This document shows positions 49,450-61,300 of a DNA stretch of 64,000 bases, piece by piece. A program made the position numbers and the translations under genes. The stretch is from contig JAJEKV010000004.1 in assembly GCA_021234155.1 (NCBI GenBank), forward strand, positions 24,777,662 to 24,841,661, written 5' to 3'. Under the pieces are notes generated by a model, which was given only the letters and a program-made list of their open reading frames with translations, searched no databases and had not been told where the DNA came from. Positions within the stretch are counted from its first letter, which is position 1. Every line of letters starts with the position of its first letter. The DNA is from Isoetes taiwanensis. Taxonomy: Eukaryota > Streptophyta > Lycopodiopsida > Isoetales > Isoetaceae.

Positions 49450-50241
49450 TTATTTAGTCTGCATCTCCACCCATTGCAGATTCATCAAAGATAGTGCTAT
49501 GACTAATTGACACTTTACGTGTCTCAGAGTCAAAAAATCTGTAAGCCTTTTGAATCTGTAGAATATTCCATAAAACAACTTTTTGACCTCTAGGGCCAAG
49601 TTTCTTGCGATCTTTATGAGGAACAAGTACATAAGCAATACATCCAAAGATTCGCAAATGAGAAACCGATGGCTTATACCTGTCCAAGCCTCAACATGAG
49701 TAATAGATTTTAGTGCAGATGTAGCGAGATGATTTTGAATGTAAACAGCAGTGAGAACGACTTCAACACAAAACTGCACTGACAAATATTGAATTTAAAA
49801 CAGTGCGGTTCTTTTATTCAGAAACGCCATTTGTTGTAGTGTCTTTGGTACAGTAAAATTCATGTTGAACCCCATGTTCTGCGCAAAATTCCTGAAAAAC
49901 TTTGGGTTTATACTCACCACCATTGTCAGTGTGTAAAATCGTAAGAGGAAGGCCAATTTGAATTTCGACAAGTTTGCAAACAACTTTGAAAATATCAAAT
50001 ACATCTAATTTCTTTTTCAACAGATAGGCAAAAGTATACAATGTGTAATCATCAATGAACAATAAAAAAATAAGAAGAACGCCCAAGGAAAAAGGGAAAG
50101 GACCATAGACATTAGGATGTACCAACTCAAGAATTTGGGTAGCACGAATAGCGAAGTGTGAAAAGGATTAGCAATGTTGCTTACCCAGGGCGCATGACTT
50201 ACAAACTTCCAATTTGGCATGACTCTGTGAGTGTAGACCAT
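49450..50241 (-). pseudogene. Copia integrase core and C-terminal part
   Basis: Minus-strand motifs in order: IDDYTLYTFAYLLKKK with a catalytic Asp, HTDNGGEYKPK with the second Asp, EHGVQHEFYCTKDTTTNG, then LRIFGCIAYVLVPHKDRKKL and the C-terminal GYR-like stretch. Three frames are needed to read it. The expected Glu block lies in the region around 49,800 where frames change. Confidence 0.85.
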
Positions 50242-50731
50242 GTACAGTGGCTAGATGTTCCATTTCTAGAAGTCTTTGAAAATTTAAATGTGCAAAACGA
50301 GAGTGCCACAGAGTACTGTCTGGGGTACTAGAAGTTGTAATGGCATATGCAAAATTATTATCTATAGAAAGTTCCCATAAATCATTACGCCTGTGCGCTA
50401 TAGTAAGAAGCTTTCCATTCTGTGTTATCCTGCATTGTTCAAGAATGAATTTAACCTTAAGACCAAGATCCAAAAGTCGTGCCATTGAAATAAGATTCTT
50501 AGCTAAACCTGGCACGTACAAAACCTCCGCCAACATGCAAGTTTCTACAGTAGCAGAAATAACAATATTGCCAATACCATCAAATTGTTGTGTACCATGA
50601 TCAGCCATGTAAACAAACGTTTTGACAGTCAAAGCATGATAGATTTGTAACCCACTAAATAGAACTAGCCATATGAGCACGCGAATCAATAAGAAAATTA
50701 GCAAAATCAGAAGCATGAAACACTCGGGCAT
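50168..50731 (-). pseudogene. Copia GAG pre-integrase domain
   Basis: A 187-residue open segment includes VLYVPGLAKNLISMARL and LWHSRFAHLNFQRL, followed by CKSCALGKQH, the conserved copia pre-integrase (HxxxH, CxxC) zinc region. Confidence 0.85.
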
Positions 50732-50939
50732 AATCTGTCATAGCACAACTAGCATACTCAAGGAGAGTAATGGCTATAGCATGCATTTCATCATAAGCTT
50801 TTTGGTGACATTTTTCCTCAATACGACTAGTCTTATGACAATAATCGCATCTATCATGACCAGAACTTGTATTGTGTTCAGGTTTATGAAAACAATTTAT
50901 TGCAACACGTGGCTGTTTCGAATTCTGTTTAGAAATCAA
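50655..50939 (-). pseudogene. Copia gag zinc knuckle and protease start
   Basis: CDYCHKTSRIEEKCHQK resembles the CCHC knuckle, although the H is replaced or shifted, and FLIDSRAHMASS matches the protease DSGA-x-xHM block with G changed to R. The next Asp-containing region continues in another frame. Confidence 0.7.
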
Positions 50940-50999
50940 GACAGCCTTCTATGAGGAGCCGTGGATCAAGCAGACAAATCTTAGTACAGTGTGTCACGC

Positions 51000-51240
51000 G
51001 AGATTTTGCAAGAGACTAGAACAGATGGAATGAAACAGAAAAAACAAGAGATTATAAGCCAAGAAAAGAATCCTTGAATATCAAAGAGAGTACATGAGAT
51101 CTCGTTGAGACGAGAAAACTGTAACAAGACGACACTAAGTCTCATCTGAAAACTTGAGATTGAACTCTACTGATATATACATAGTACAATGGCCTTAGGC
51201 CCAGAATAGATATATCTCAGTCACCAACTCCTAGATCATA
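51000..51240 (-). other. Possible 5' LTR or leader remnant of the copia element
   Basis: On the minus strand TATGTATATATCAGTAGAG looks like a TATA box with downstream start, followed by a T/C-rich leader. It does not match the putative 3' LTR, so it may belong to another element. Confidence 0.3.
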
Positions 51241-52110
51241 CACTTGATTTGAAGGAATCTTTGCAGTGCCGTCATTAGTGCCCGAAATTCCGCTAATTTA
51301 AGGCCAAACTCCCCGGAGGCAGTGATTTGTCTTGTCCGGTCCTCTTCTTTGACGAGAGCATGGGTTTCTGCGTGGTTTTTAGCGGGGGCTTTGCTACCTG
51401 ACGCTTGACCTGGACCCTTGCCTTTAACCTGTATTGTGTTGAGGAATAGTCCAGTGCCTTGTTGCACGGGACTAACACTCTCCCTCACCAAAGAACACTC
51501 AGGGGAGAGAAAAGCAGGCACAGTTTCGGGAGGTGGAAAGCCTGGTATCTTCTTAAAATCAACCTGCAGACTCTGACGAGCCTTAGAGTGATATTCCTTG
51601 ATAAGATCGTGTCGATCTTTCAGAGCATCCGAAGTGTTGACCCCATGGAGGATGACGCGTCTATCAGAAAGCCAGACTGCGCCATGTCTTCAAAAGCATG
51701 GTGAGCCTCGACGGGGATATACTGACATTTAATGAGCAGACAAGTCTGGAGACCAAAAACACCAGCATTGGCGTTGGGATTGCAATAGTAAACAGGATGT
51801 CTGCGAGCAATTGAACATGTGAGAAGACACTTCAAAGCAACACAAAAACCTGCTTGGCGGTGCACGGACGGATCCAGAGACGTGGCAGAGGCCCCGAAAT
51901 ACATGAGTGGGGTTTTGCTAACCTCGTTCATTAGAAATGTATTTTCAATTGCGGGTATGATCCAGGGTTTTTCCTTCCTGCCAGACATCACGACGCACAA
52001 AGCGTCGATCCCACCTAAGGTCTGTAGAGATGTATGCCGAGGTCCAATCAGCGTGACCAGCTAGAGGCTTGGTCCAAAACGAGGAGCGCCAGTCAGAAAT
52101 AAGAAACTAA
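51231..52110 (-). pseudogene. Unrecognised broken coding region
   Basis: Three minus-strand frames in succession have coding-like composition: about 52,110-52,000 (SFWTKPLAGHADWTSAYIST), 52,000-51,640 and 51,640-51,231 (NTSDALKDRHDLIKEYHSKA to FLQIKCMI and stop). They read as one protein of about 290 residues with two frameshifts. No domain was recognised. It sits between copia and gypsy remnants and may be a gag-like or captured gene. Confidence 0.35.
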
Positions 52111-52167
52111 CGGCGTGGAGGTACTTCTAATGACGCATAAGGGTATCATGTTGAGGAGGAGGCTACA

Positions 52168-52771
52168 TCATAGGCTGCTGAGCAAGGTTGCAGAATTCTT
52201 GAAGTAGATTGGCATCCAGGATTTGACACCAACGTTCCCATTCAGATGATACCTCATGACGGCTTTATCCAACTGACGTAATGAAATACATTTCATAATT
52301 GGAATAACTGGTTTACCTGCTATAGTTACACGAGCTCCATTAGCTGCATTAAAGATAACTTCCCACTTCTCACATTCAATATTTTCTTTTGCAGCAGCCA
52401 AGAATCCATTCCCATAATGAGATCATAGCGGCCGATGTTCATAATCTCGGCTCCTAGAGCAAGGGGTGCTCATGGCAACTGGATGTTCAAATTAATGCAT
52501 TGGCCTTGATATGACGCACGGCCCTACTAGCCAACGTAGCTGGACGTGGCTTTGATTTGAAAGGAATAAGCCATAAGACCTCTGCCATTCTAGGTGAAGC
52601 AAAATTATACGTACTACCCATATTCATAAGGATGACAAAAGGTTTACTGTCTACTTGGCCCACCATGGATATGACTGTACGTTGACCATCTGCTTGGCCT
52701 GTTTCAATGGCGGCATATATGTGGGACTCACCTTGTATATAGTCTGGAGCTTCATCATCTTCTTTATGCAT
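52168..52771 (-). pseudogene. Second gypsy protease copy, active-site Asp lost
   Basis: Minus-strand sequence parallels the neighbouring copy: DDEAPDYIQGESHIYAA, then VISMVGQVDSKPFVILMNMGSTYNFAS, where the DTGS box reads NMGS. The distal flap part lies in another frame down to 52,168 (CEKWEVIFNAANGARVTI, PVIPIMKC). The Asp replacement predicts no protease activity. Confidence 0.75.
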
Positions 52772-53386
52772 CTAATAGACATGCATTGCATGATTGGGGT
52801 AACTTCTTTACCTGTTATCTCAATGACTTTGCCATTTGGCGTCCTTAAGGTCACGTTCCGCTTCCCACAATCAATTACAGCCCCAGCCGAGCCAAGGTAT
52901 TCCATGCCTATGATCAAGTCATACTTGCCGATGTTCGTAACCTTTGCTCCCATTCCAATATTGATACCTAACAAGTCTATGTCGAAGTTCCCTCTTTCTC
53001 GCTATGTGTCGGATTGCCCCACTTGCCAACACAACAGGTCTAAGCTTGGCCTTCAAAAACTTCAGCTTCAACAATTCTACCATCCTTGACGAAGCAAAAT
53101 TATGGGTGCTCCCCGTGTCTATCAACACTATGAAGGATTTGGCTTTGACTTTCCCTATTGTTAAGATGACCTGATATTGACTCTCGGCATTCTCGGAGTC
53201 AATGGCAGCAAAGATGTGGCACTTACCCTGGATGTAGTCGCAAGCATCTTCATCATCGTCATTTATCTTATTATCAAAACATCCAAGAATTAGCTTGCAA
53301 AATTTGACTCCAAATTTATGTGCAAATTTTTCATCGCGTCTTTGTCCATGCAAGGGTTTGTTATAAATTGTCTTTTCTTTTTCCAT
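52772..53386 (-). pseudogene. First gypsy retropepsin-like protease copy
   Basis: An acidic leader (DDDEDACDYIQGKCHIFAA) leads to IVLIDTGSTHNFASSRM, the retropepsin active site. After a frame change near 52,985 comes YDLIIGMEYLGSAGAVIDC and NVTLRTPNGKVIEITGKE, the second half of the gypsy protease (RVP_2 type). The upstream DEKFAHKF...CK recalls a decayed zinc knuckle. The downstream end runs into the second copy, so the segment is tandemly duplicated with about 615-bp period. Confidence 0.8.
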
Positions 53387-53849
53387 CTCTACTTTGAATG
53401 GTTATGGACACTCACAAACTACTTGTTTCAACAAAACATACCAAGGAGATGCCAATACAACGATGTTAAAAAATATATGCAGCGAATGCATGCTTATAAA
53501 ATAGAGCCAAATGCCTAGTACGATATGTTATTTAAAAAAGCATCCATGCAAGATGACTTCCTGCAACACGAATGCACGGCTAATTCTTTGGACTGCAAGG
53601 AAGATGACAAGTATGTATTACAACCAGTTTATCACCATATGGTATCAAGAAGCATGTTTGCAATGCCCCTTCTCCACTCTAAAGATTCAAATTTCTCGGA
53701 TACCACATCTGGCTCTAACAGGAGTGTCACCATAATATATATTACAATCTTTCCTAAATGCAAAGCAGCCTCATCTCACACATATGATGATTTATACCAA
53801 ATTCCCTCACATATTTTTCATTTCCAAGTGCAATTGTGCTCTTGTTTAC

Positions 53850-53945
53850 CGAGGATTGGATGAGGAGCTCTTCATAATCAGTAACATAAAAACTTTGGAC
53901 ATTTGATTCATCAACCACATAACCTATAACCTTCCTCATGTACAG
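53850..53945 (-). other. Well-bounded exon of an unknown gene
   Basis: Minus strand: acceptor TATGTTGTGCAG| and donor TCCTCG|GTAAAC bound exactly 96 bases, 32 codons in phase 0, starting LYMRKVIGYVVDE and ending ELLIQSS. Together with the exon at 54401-54517 it suggests a minus-strand gene with short exons. The family is not recognised. Further exons left of 53,850 were not found. Confidence 0.45.
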
Positions 53946-54400
53946 CTGCACAACATACAAATGCCACATACCTCTAATTCTAAAAATCTACGTCCCTTTA
54001 TATTGCTATTCAGCTGTAGCATCGCAATGCTTAAGTAGCATGCTGCAAAGTAAAACGGAATGCATATCTTGCATTTTTTAATAGCAACCATCCTGGCAAA
54101 AGACCCATCTCATATAACAGCTGCAACCTTCATGACCTGAATGGTTATATGACAAAATTTAAATGGTTTTTTCCCAAACAAAAAATATAGCATAAGAGAC
54201 AGAGAACATTACTATGCACTCTTTTGGCAAAACAAAAATTAGTTGAGTTTCCTTGAGATCAAGCATAGCTGCAACTCTTTCCCTGCATTTGGTGTCATGG
54301 AATTACATATGGTTCAGAATTTACGTACCTAGAAATGCAAGCTATAGTATATCTTGAACTAGATACTTTGGATGTAACTTATATGAAATGTCCTATATAC

Positions 54401-54517
54401 CATTTTATGATTGTCTTCTCCTGCAGCATACGCATAACCACAGATTGGGCATGCCTTGTATGAGAAGCTTGCTTGGCCGACTTCATGTGGCTCTTTTAGA
54501 CCAAGCAAACTCTTGTA
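54401..54517 (-). other. Well-bounded exon with CPIC motif, unknown gene
   Basis: Minus strand: acceptor CCCACTCCAG| and donor AAAATG|GTATAT bound 117 bases, 39 codons in phase 0. It encodes YKSLLGLKEPHEVGQ and SYKACPICGYAYAAGEDNHK; the C-x2-C could be half of a zinc site. Phase matches the exon at 53850-53945. A hydrophobic frame at 54592-54810 on the same strand could hold another exon, but its limits are unclear. Confidence 0.45.
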
Positions 54518-54519
54518 CT

Positions 54520-55130
54520 GGAGTGGGAAATGCAGTGTCCATGCAAATAGCCAACATTCCAAAGCATAATGTGTAGAGAAGCCATTTAATTCTAATCCCA
54601 TGATTTTGGTAGGGTTCCCTTAATCTGCATGTAAGCTAGCAAAGTAATAAAGAATTGAACAAAAATCATAACTACATCTGTTACAAAGTGAGCAAAATAG
54701 AGCTGAGCTTCCGTCATAACTGTCGTCTTCTTATAACAATAAACATAAGAACCAAGAATGGCCGCAGGCTTTATAGCCTCCAAACTTGCAGATTTTTGAG
54801 CAACCTTCAAACTTGCAAATCTTTTAGGGGTCTATTTTCGCATGTTCTTTGGTTTTAAAAATATCTAAACCGGCTCTGTTCAGAGTAGAGCTTGTGGATC
54901 TAGAGCAGGGTTGCTTGTAGAGCAAGAAATCTAAAGATCCATCTGTAGACTCTTGTGAGACAGAAGCCCTTTCCCACTGTCCGCCTAAACTGCTGAGGCT
55001 TGAGATGAAGCAGGTCGTCGAGAAATGTTTGAAAAAAATGAGAGGCTAACATGGTTCTACAATATACAGAAAGGGAGGCAACTGCTTCATAGAATGCACT
55101 ACAATAATTTTACCTTGTAAGGAACACGTA
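54520..55130. other. No certain gene
   Basis: A possible upstream exon of the minus-strand gene may lie in 54592-54810 (AILGSYVYCYKKTTV), with no confident splice sites. The remainder shows nothing. Confidence 0.3.
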
Positions 55131-55247
55131 TGGTGGCATGGCCACCGGGACCACATTCCGGTGTGGACCGGTGGGGCCCCGCGACCGGCGGAGCCGGGAG
55201 CGGGTCACCGGCCACACCGGAATGTGGGACCGGTGGCCATGCCACCA
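55131..55247. repeat. 117-bp GC-rich palindrome
   Basis: TGGTGGCATGGCCACCGG at the left matches, inverted, CCGGTGGCCATGCCACCA at the right. The arms continue through CCACATTCCGGTGTGG to about 40 bases with one or two mismatches, around a GC-rich centre. No target duplication was recognised. It would form a very stable hairpin and is far more GC-rich than its surroundings. Confidence 0.85.
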
Positions 55248-56930
55248 CAACATGGAAATGAGGAGCCGCCCATTTTTTTTTCTTGGTCTGGCGATGGCGA
55301 TGGTCTGGCGGCGATGGCGATGGCGCTCTGCGGGTATGGCCCTCGGGCCGCTCCTTGTGCTCTGACGGCCATGGCGCTCGGCATTTCCTGCCGCTGAGCA
55401 GTTAGGGCGCTCATTTTCTTGGTTGTATTTCTTCTTATGAAGATTTATTTCACAATTTCCTTCTGTTCTTGAGGAAAAGCGGCTCTTTCATGATTCTGGT
55501 ATGTTCTTGAGGAAAAGCGAGTAGATAGTAGTGATCTTTTGTGCTTCCAATGTAATTTTTTCTTCTTTTTATGGTTTCAAACTATTTTGATGCTTTTTTT
55601 TCCTTGCATGCAGGTCCAGGATGTTGTTTCATGCACGCAGATGGGGATATAGGTCATGCAAAGATTCAGAAAGTTATTCTAGTGGTTTTGTTTGCCGGAT
55701 TCTCTTCTTGTTTCTTGTTTCCTCTGTATCTTTTCTTGTATCCTCTGTTTCCACAGGCCTGTCGGCCATTTATGCCGGTTTTGCTCCTTTCTATGTGCAA
55801 GTATACTTGCATTTACATCCTAGAAATTACAGTCTCTTTGATTTTTGGTAGAAATTGAACTTAGTTATGTGCAAAACTGCCTCTCTGCAGAGGGATTCTT
55901 ATGATGCTCTGAAGAGTTTTGTTTACCATTCATTTCATCGCCTATTTGGTTGCATGAAATCCGTGTCAATTTTTTCTCAAGAAACAGAGGACTTGCTGTT
56001 AGTTGTCTTGTATACAAAGGGTACTGTGTAAAACTTGTATTTCTGTTGGCAACCGACTGTAGCCTGTCAATTTTTGTATGCTCCGGAATTGGCTTCCCAC
56101 TTTCCATTCCGGATTGTAGGGATGTGCCAGATGGCAGCATGTGGTTTATCTTCCGACCAAAACGGCGACCCAATTTCAATGTTGTGAGCAAGAAGAACTG
56201 AAGATTCCAATGAGTCTGCACAGGAACGGCTCTGGTTTTGGACTGAGTTGAAACCTAATCTTGTGACTAAACCCTGCTTAAAGCCAATAGAGACGATCTG
56301 GGGGGCCGCCTCCTCATCGGAGCAAGCATCCTAAATATTTTCTGCGGCAAGCTATGCTTGCTTAACCTTGCCATCTAAGGTGGCTAAAACTCCATGCAGA
56401 CCCATACCAAAATTTTTGTAGGCTATGGCAGTGACGTACTGTGATGTCACATAGTCTTTCCTTTTAAATTTTTAGTTTTCTTCTTTCTTAAGTACACATG
56501 TTGCCCTCGGGTTTTTCCTGGAACGACAATATTACATCAAACAGAGAATCAAACTGCATTATATATGTAGTGACTATGGCATGTAATTTCGACAAAATCC
56601 ATTTTCCCTTTTAAAAATGCCTTTGTGGGCTTTTACATAATACATAAATACAACCTGCCAAGCACTACGGGTTGCCCTTATGGTTTTGCCACGTCACATG
56701 CAATAATATATCTTTTAGTACAAGCTCTTGAAGAATGTGCTAAAACATGAACAATAGAGAAAAACCAGTGACGACATTGAATATATACAGCCGTATACTC
56801 CTCCATTTAGTGGGGTTCTATTGTGGCCCATACAAGCCAAGGCAAGCCCTAGTAACTATCTCATATTACCACTACTATACTATGGTACTCACTGTTTTTC
56901 CTTATTAATGTTGTATTTGCATATTGTTAA
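55248..56930. other. No gene recognised
   Basis: A short GATGGCGATGG-rich patch follows the palindrome at 55,290-55,325. The frames at 55571-55858 and 55950-56201 are not supported by motifs or splice sites. Confidence 0.4.
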
Positions 56931-56975
56931 GAATAGAATAGAATAGATTTTTTATCGTCCACGAAGGCAATGGCT
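56931..56975 (-). mobile_element. LINE 3' end with (TATTC)n tail
   Basis: On the minus strand CTTCGTGGACGATAAAAAAT is followed by CTATTCTATTCTATTC. The end matches the LINE at 38568 (GTGGACGATAAAAT plus TATTC units), so it is a second, severely truncated insertion of the same family. Confidence 0.75.
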
Positions 56976-57169
56976 ACAAAATGTAATTGTTTCACCAGAA
57001 ACTGTAGTGATTAAATCTTTTGATATGCCCAGAATATATTTCAAGATGACAAAATTTCTCCCAAACCAATTGCCCTTTAACAGGAGACAATCCAAAAACA
57101 ACTAGATATCATGTCAATTTTTTTTAGGAATACTTATCCACCATAGACGAAAATTGTATATTATGCATA

Positions 57170-57697
57170 ACACATAACAACCAACACATAACAACCATTG
57201 ACATTAACAACCAACACATAACTACCATTGACATTAATTAACACAACCATTGGGTCCAACACATTTAAATTAAAATCCCCCTTAAACCCCCTTTGGTTTG
57301 GGTGCATATTCACACGGGGGGTGACGTAGGGCAGCGAGAGCCCTCATAATTGTATTTTGCACGTACGAAATCAACACCATATGGTATTCCGCTTGAAATC
57401 TTATAATATTTTGCGAATCTTGTTATACAGTATAGCAAATTTTGTACTTGCATACCCCACAAATGAGGAACTTTACGTACGGTGTAGACTAAGGAATAAG
57501 GGGTGAATATGCCTATCCAACAGCTCTCGTTGCCCGGAGTCACCCCCCGTGTGAATATGCACCCAAACCAAAGGGGGTTTAAGGGGGATTTTAATTTAAA
57601 TGTGTTGGACCCAATGGTTGTGTTAATTAATGTCAATGGTAGTTATGTGTTGGTTGTTAATGTCAATGGTTGTTATGTGTTGGTTGTTATGTGTTGG
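57170..57697. mobile_element. Foldback element with ~165-bp inverted arms
   Basis: The left arm (57170-57333) and right arm (57530-57697) are nearly perfect inverted copies. Both carry CACATAACAACCATTGACAT-type repeats at the outer edge and CCCAAACCAAAGGGGG near the inner edge. The centre of about 196 bases holds a smaller inversion (GCACGTACG against CGTACGGTG). The near-identity of the arms implies recent origin or conversion. No coding function or target duplication was seen. Confidence 0.85.
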
Positions 57698-60600
57698 GGG
57701 ATTTATTTTTTATATGTTGGATGTTAATGGTTTGTGTTGCAAAAAAAAAATTTTGGCGCCTTCGGGGCCTTAGGGACGTCCCCCCCGCCCGGGTGTGACA
57801 AAAATTTTAGAATTCAAACCGGAAAAAAACTAGAATTCATTTGAGGCTTTCATCCACCTGTAGCTTTTGAATTTCATCACAATAAAACAAATAGAACATA
57901 AGTAAAAGTTACCATAAAGATAGAGCAGATTGATCCCATTATTCTGAAAGTCATAAAGTTTGCAACTTCCATACACAAACATTTTTCAACTGGAATTTAA
58001 CAGCAGCATTTGGCCTCCATGGATTCTTGTGGTGAGAAACCAAAGTGGGAAACTTTTCTGCTTGTTAGCACAAGGATCTAGAAGCCTTGGAATTTGCTTA
58101 ATAACTGCCTCAAAATCTAAAAATGCATGGTAATTTTTTGCAAGCTTCATTCGGAATGAGCCATAAAACAATATCCAATAGCGCAATCCTGTGTTAATCA
58201 GCTAGTAGGATGTGAAAGCCTACCAAACCCGGCCGAGAAATTGCTGTTTTAGCATAGATAACTTAACCAAACATATCCATATCATACACTATCAAAAAGA
58301 TCTCGGAGAGAGCTTTCCAATGCAATAAAAATCATCTCAAACAGAGCTCTGGATCAAAAGTTATGATAAGAAATGTGTTGCCGGCGGGGAAACTGCACTA
58401 CATGCGCCCTTCAAGCCCTTCATGCACCCTTCAAGCCCTTCATGTGCCCATTATGCACCACACACACAAAAAGAGGGCTTTTGTTGTGAGCCATTGGTTG
58501 TTGACCATTATGCACCACACACACAAAAAAGGGGCTTTTGTTATGAGCCATTGGTTGTTGACCATTGAAAAAAAAAGGCTAAAATCAATGGCTCAAAAAT
58601 GGTGCACTCTAGATGTACGCATTAGTACATCCATTTGAATACATCACGAAATCATAGGAAAACTTTAGTGAAAAGCGTACAAAAACACAAAGAAAACCCC
58701 CTGTTATTATGCTACATATTGCACTCTAATGGTATATTTTACGAATCTAGCAATGTAGTTGCTTTTTTTTGCTGGCAGGCATTAACGTATGCAACCTATG
58801 TTTAAATCAACACCTATAATTGTGCAGAAGTTGGAGACATGGGCCATATTCCCAATGGTTTTGGGCGTATGAACTTTTATATTTTCTATTTTGGGATATT
58901 TTGCCCAACATCTTTAGGCATAATAACGTATGCATGTACTTAAGATAGTATACTATTTGTTACTATTCTGAAATTAGGATTTTTCCCCTATTTTTATGGA
59001 ATTTTTCTTTTTTGGTTGTTGGTTGAAGGTTGAGATATCTTGCCTAGCACATTTAGTGGAGGCGTCACATGGCTTTCTATTTTTTGTGCACTAGAGTTTT
59101 CAAAATATGAAAGTATAGAGATCCACCAGCATCAAAGGATATTTAAGTTCGGCTGTAGTTCTGCTAAGGACAACACAGATCCGCCAGCGACTATACTGAT
59201 GGTACTGATGCTAAGGCATGCAGTTTTTCCCCTTGTTTTTCTTGCATTTTATATATTTGAATAGAGTTGCAGCATAAAAAATGAGTTGGCATCTCCTCTT
59301 AGGTTTTGTTTTAAGATGGTCCTACATATTTACTGCTTTCTCTTTTTCTCTCCCTTTTTTTTTTTCCGTTTTTGCACACAGAACTTATGGATCCTTAAAT
59401 GAACTCTTCCACCTCCAGCTAGATTTTGAGAAGCTCTTGATTTGTTCTGGAAAGGCTCTTATGTTGACATGGTAGGATCTATGAATCTGATGACATGGCA
59501 TTGGTTGATTATGTTGCACAGATGTTGCTTGATATCTTAATATGGCATTAATTCTTAAACATGTTTAAAAGGATGTTCTAATGAATCTGTCTGTTTAGGC
59601 TGGTTTATTTGCTTCAATTTAAAATTGAAATTGATGTTATTTTCATAGATGAGAGCTAGCTCACATCAGGAACATCCACAGGCACTGGTGGTGTTGTTGC
59701 GCTGGTCTGCAGCAAAGTGGGGGTTTCTTGCCCGGAGGTCGTAGACGTGGTGGGCAGAGCTGATGCAACCCTATGGAATGGTACTGGAGATGTTGCTTCA
59801 GCTGCCGCTATTGAGACTAACCTTGTTGCTACTACCCCTCCCCCCCCCCCTTCCCCCAGAGTCCTATTGCTACCACTACTCTCATCTTTGCTCCCCGCTT
59901 TACTAGCCGCTCACCACATCATCCCCTGGGGTGCTACTACTACGATTCTTTTTTTCTTTTTCTACACTACATCAAGATCTTTGCCTCCCTTGTTCTGCTT
60001 CAACTCCTACAAAGTCTACATCTAACACCCTCAAATAGAAGCAATGCTTGTGTATGGTCTCCTGGAATTGTAAGAGCTTCCCTTGGTGGAAGGGAGATAG
60101 TATGAGAGGATATGGATTTCGTCTTCCTTATGGAAACCCTGGAGCATACTAGGCACATGCCACTAGATCTAGGGAATATCAGCACTACTCGATGTTCGAC
60201 TACATAGACAAGCGAGAATACGGGGGTATAGGCTACTACTATCGAAACCTTGACGCCGTCCCTAATGTTGATGTGAGATTTCATATTAAAGAAAAAAGGG
60301 GAGTGGCTACATTTCCTTCACTGATATGCTGAAAAAAGGTTATGTTTCTTTCATAAACTAAAATACTCTATGCCAAACTCCATCGGAAAATGAAGTAAAC
60401 ACATAGGCACATAATCGATGCTCTCAACTTCCACCTCTTTATTGTCAACGAAAACTGCCACTCTAAATAGAGAATCTGGGGTAAACATGACTTTCAAGTT
60501 GGTTTTAGCTCTATTTCAATCTCAGTCTTCAAATTATTACTCTACCATAATCTACACAATTCAGGGTGAATGTATCGATCATATCCCTTCTCCACCACAA

Positions 60601-60701
60601 CCATTCCTAGGCCTAAAAACATGGTTATAGCACGAAAAAATGGAACAAACTAAGCTTGTTCATGTCGTGACACCTTGATGCTAGAGATTCACTATGGTAT
60701 A
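57698..60701. other. No gene recognised; tandem repeats at 58,390-58,566
   Basis: CATTATGCACCACACACACA repeats at 58449 and 58506 (57-bp period), preceded by CCCTTCAAGCCCTTCATG twice. A frame at 59717-60025 with a proline run is low-complexity. Sequence at 60,050-60,290 is mildly coding-like but unnamed. Confidence 0.4.
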
Positions 60702-60800
60702 GGGAATGGCATTTGGGATGCCATTTTTTGTTTATCCATGGCTGCTTGGTCGCAGCAGTCATCGGATAAACAAGGAATAACATACTAAATGCCATTCTCC
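60702..60800. mobile_element. 99-bp palindromic MITE with TA duplication
   Basis: Ends GGGAATGGCATTT and the complement of AAATGCCATTCTCC are inverted. Pairing continues to TTGTTTATCC and GGATAAACAA around a loop containing CTTGGTCGCAGCAG. TA flanks both sides (60700-60701 and 60801-60802). Size, palindromy and TA fit Tc1/mariner-type (Stowaway-like) miniature elements, but ends are not the classical Stowaway sequence. Confidence 0.7.
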
Positions 60801-60965
60801 TACAACAGACGAGTTGGAGGAGCCAGCTTTAAGCATATATTTGGCGAGTTTAAGCAGAGATGCGGTAGGTTTAACCATAGATTCGTGAGTTTTAGCGAGG
60901 GTTCGACTTCGGCGAGTTCGGCGGTATAAGCATAGATAAGCATTTTTTCAACTTTTTTTTTTTTT

Positions 60966-61300
60966 TGCATAAGGAAGACAATCAGCTCCAGTTTTGCACA
61001 GATCCACTGCCAATCCTTCAGTTGTTTTCCCTGATTCAGCTGCACAAATTTTCAGTTGATTGGCATCCTTTTTTGCATAAGGAAGACGATCTTCTTTAGC
61101 TGTTTTCCACACTTGATTCGACTGCACAAATTTTCAACTGCTTCGGCACTTTTTTTGCATAAGGAAGACGATCTCCTGCCGTTTTACAGAGATCCGCTGC
61201 CAATTATTCAGCTGTTCTATTCTTCAGCTATTTTCGACACTTGATTCGGCTGCACAGATCTTCAGTTATTCATTTGCACAGATCCTCTGTCGTTTTTGCA
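60966..61300 (+). repeat. Degenerate tandem repeat, ~85-110-bp period
   Basis: TTTTGCATAAGGAAGACGAT recurs at about 60,965, 61,072 and 61,156, each followed by CAGATCCnCTGCC and TTCAGCTGTTTTC-like words. Two further partial units, CACAGATCnTCTGTCGTTTT, extend to about 61,410. Confidence 0.65.

Larger units (their letters stand above)
47571..50960 (-). mobile_element. Degenerate Ty1-copia retrotransposon body
   Basis: Domain order on the minus strand is zinc knuckle, protease, pre-integrase, integrase, reverse transcriptase, RNase H, which is the copia order with integrase before RT. All frames are broken. The RT has an internal deletion and a mutated active site, and a SINE has inserted between integrase and RT. 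It is thus long dead. Confidence 0.9.

Noticed and set aside
59717-60025. 102-residue proline/leucine-rich frame
   Set aside because: Low-complexity CCCCCC and CTCCTC tracts; no start context or homology.
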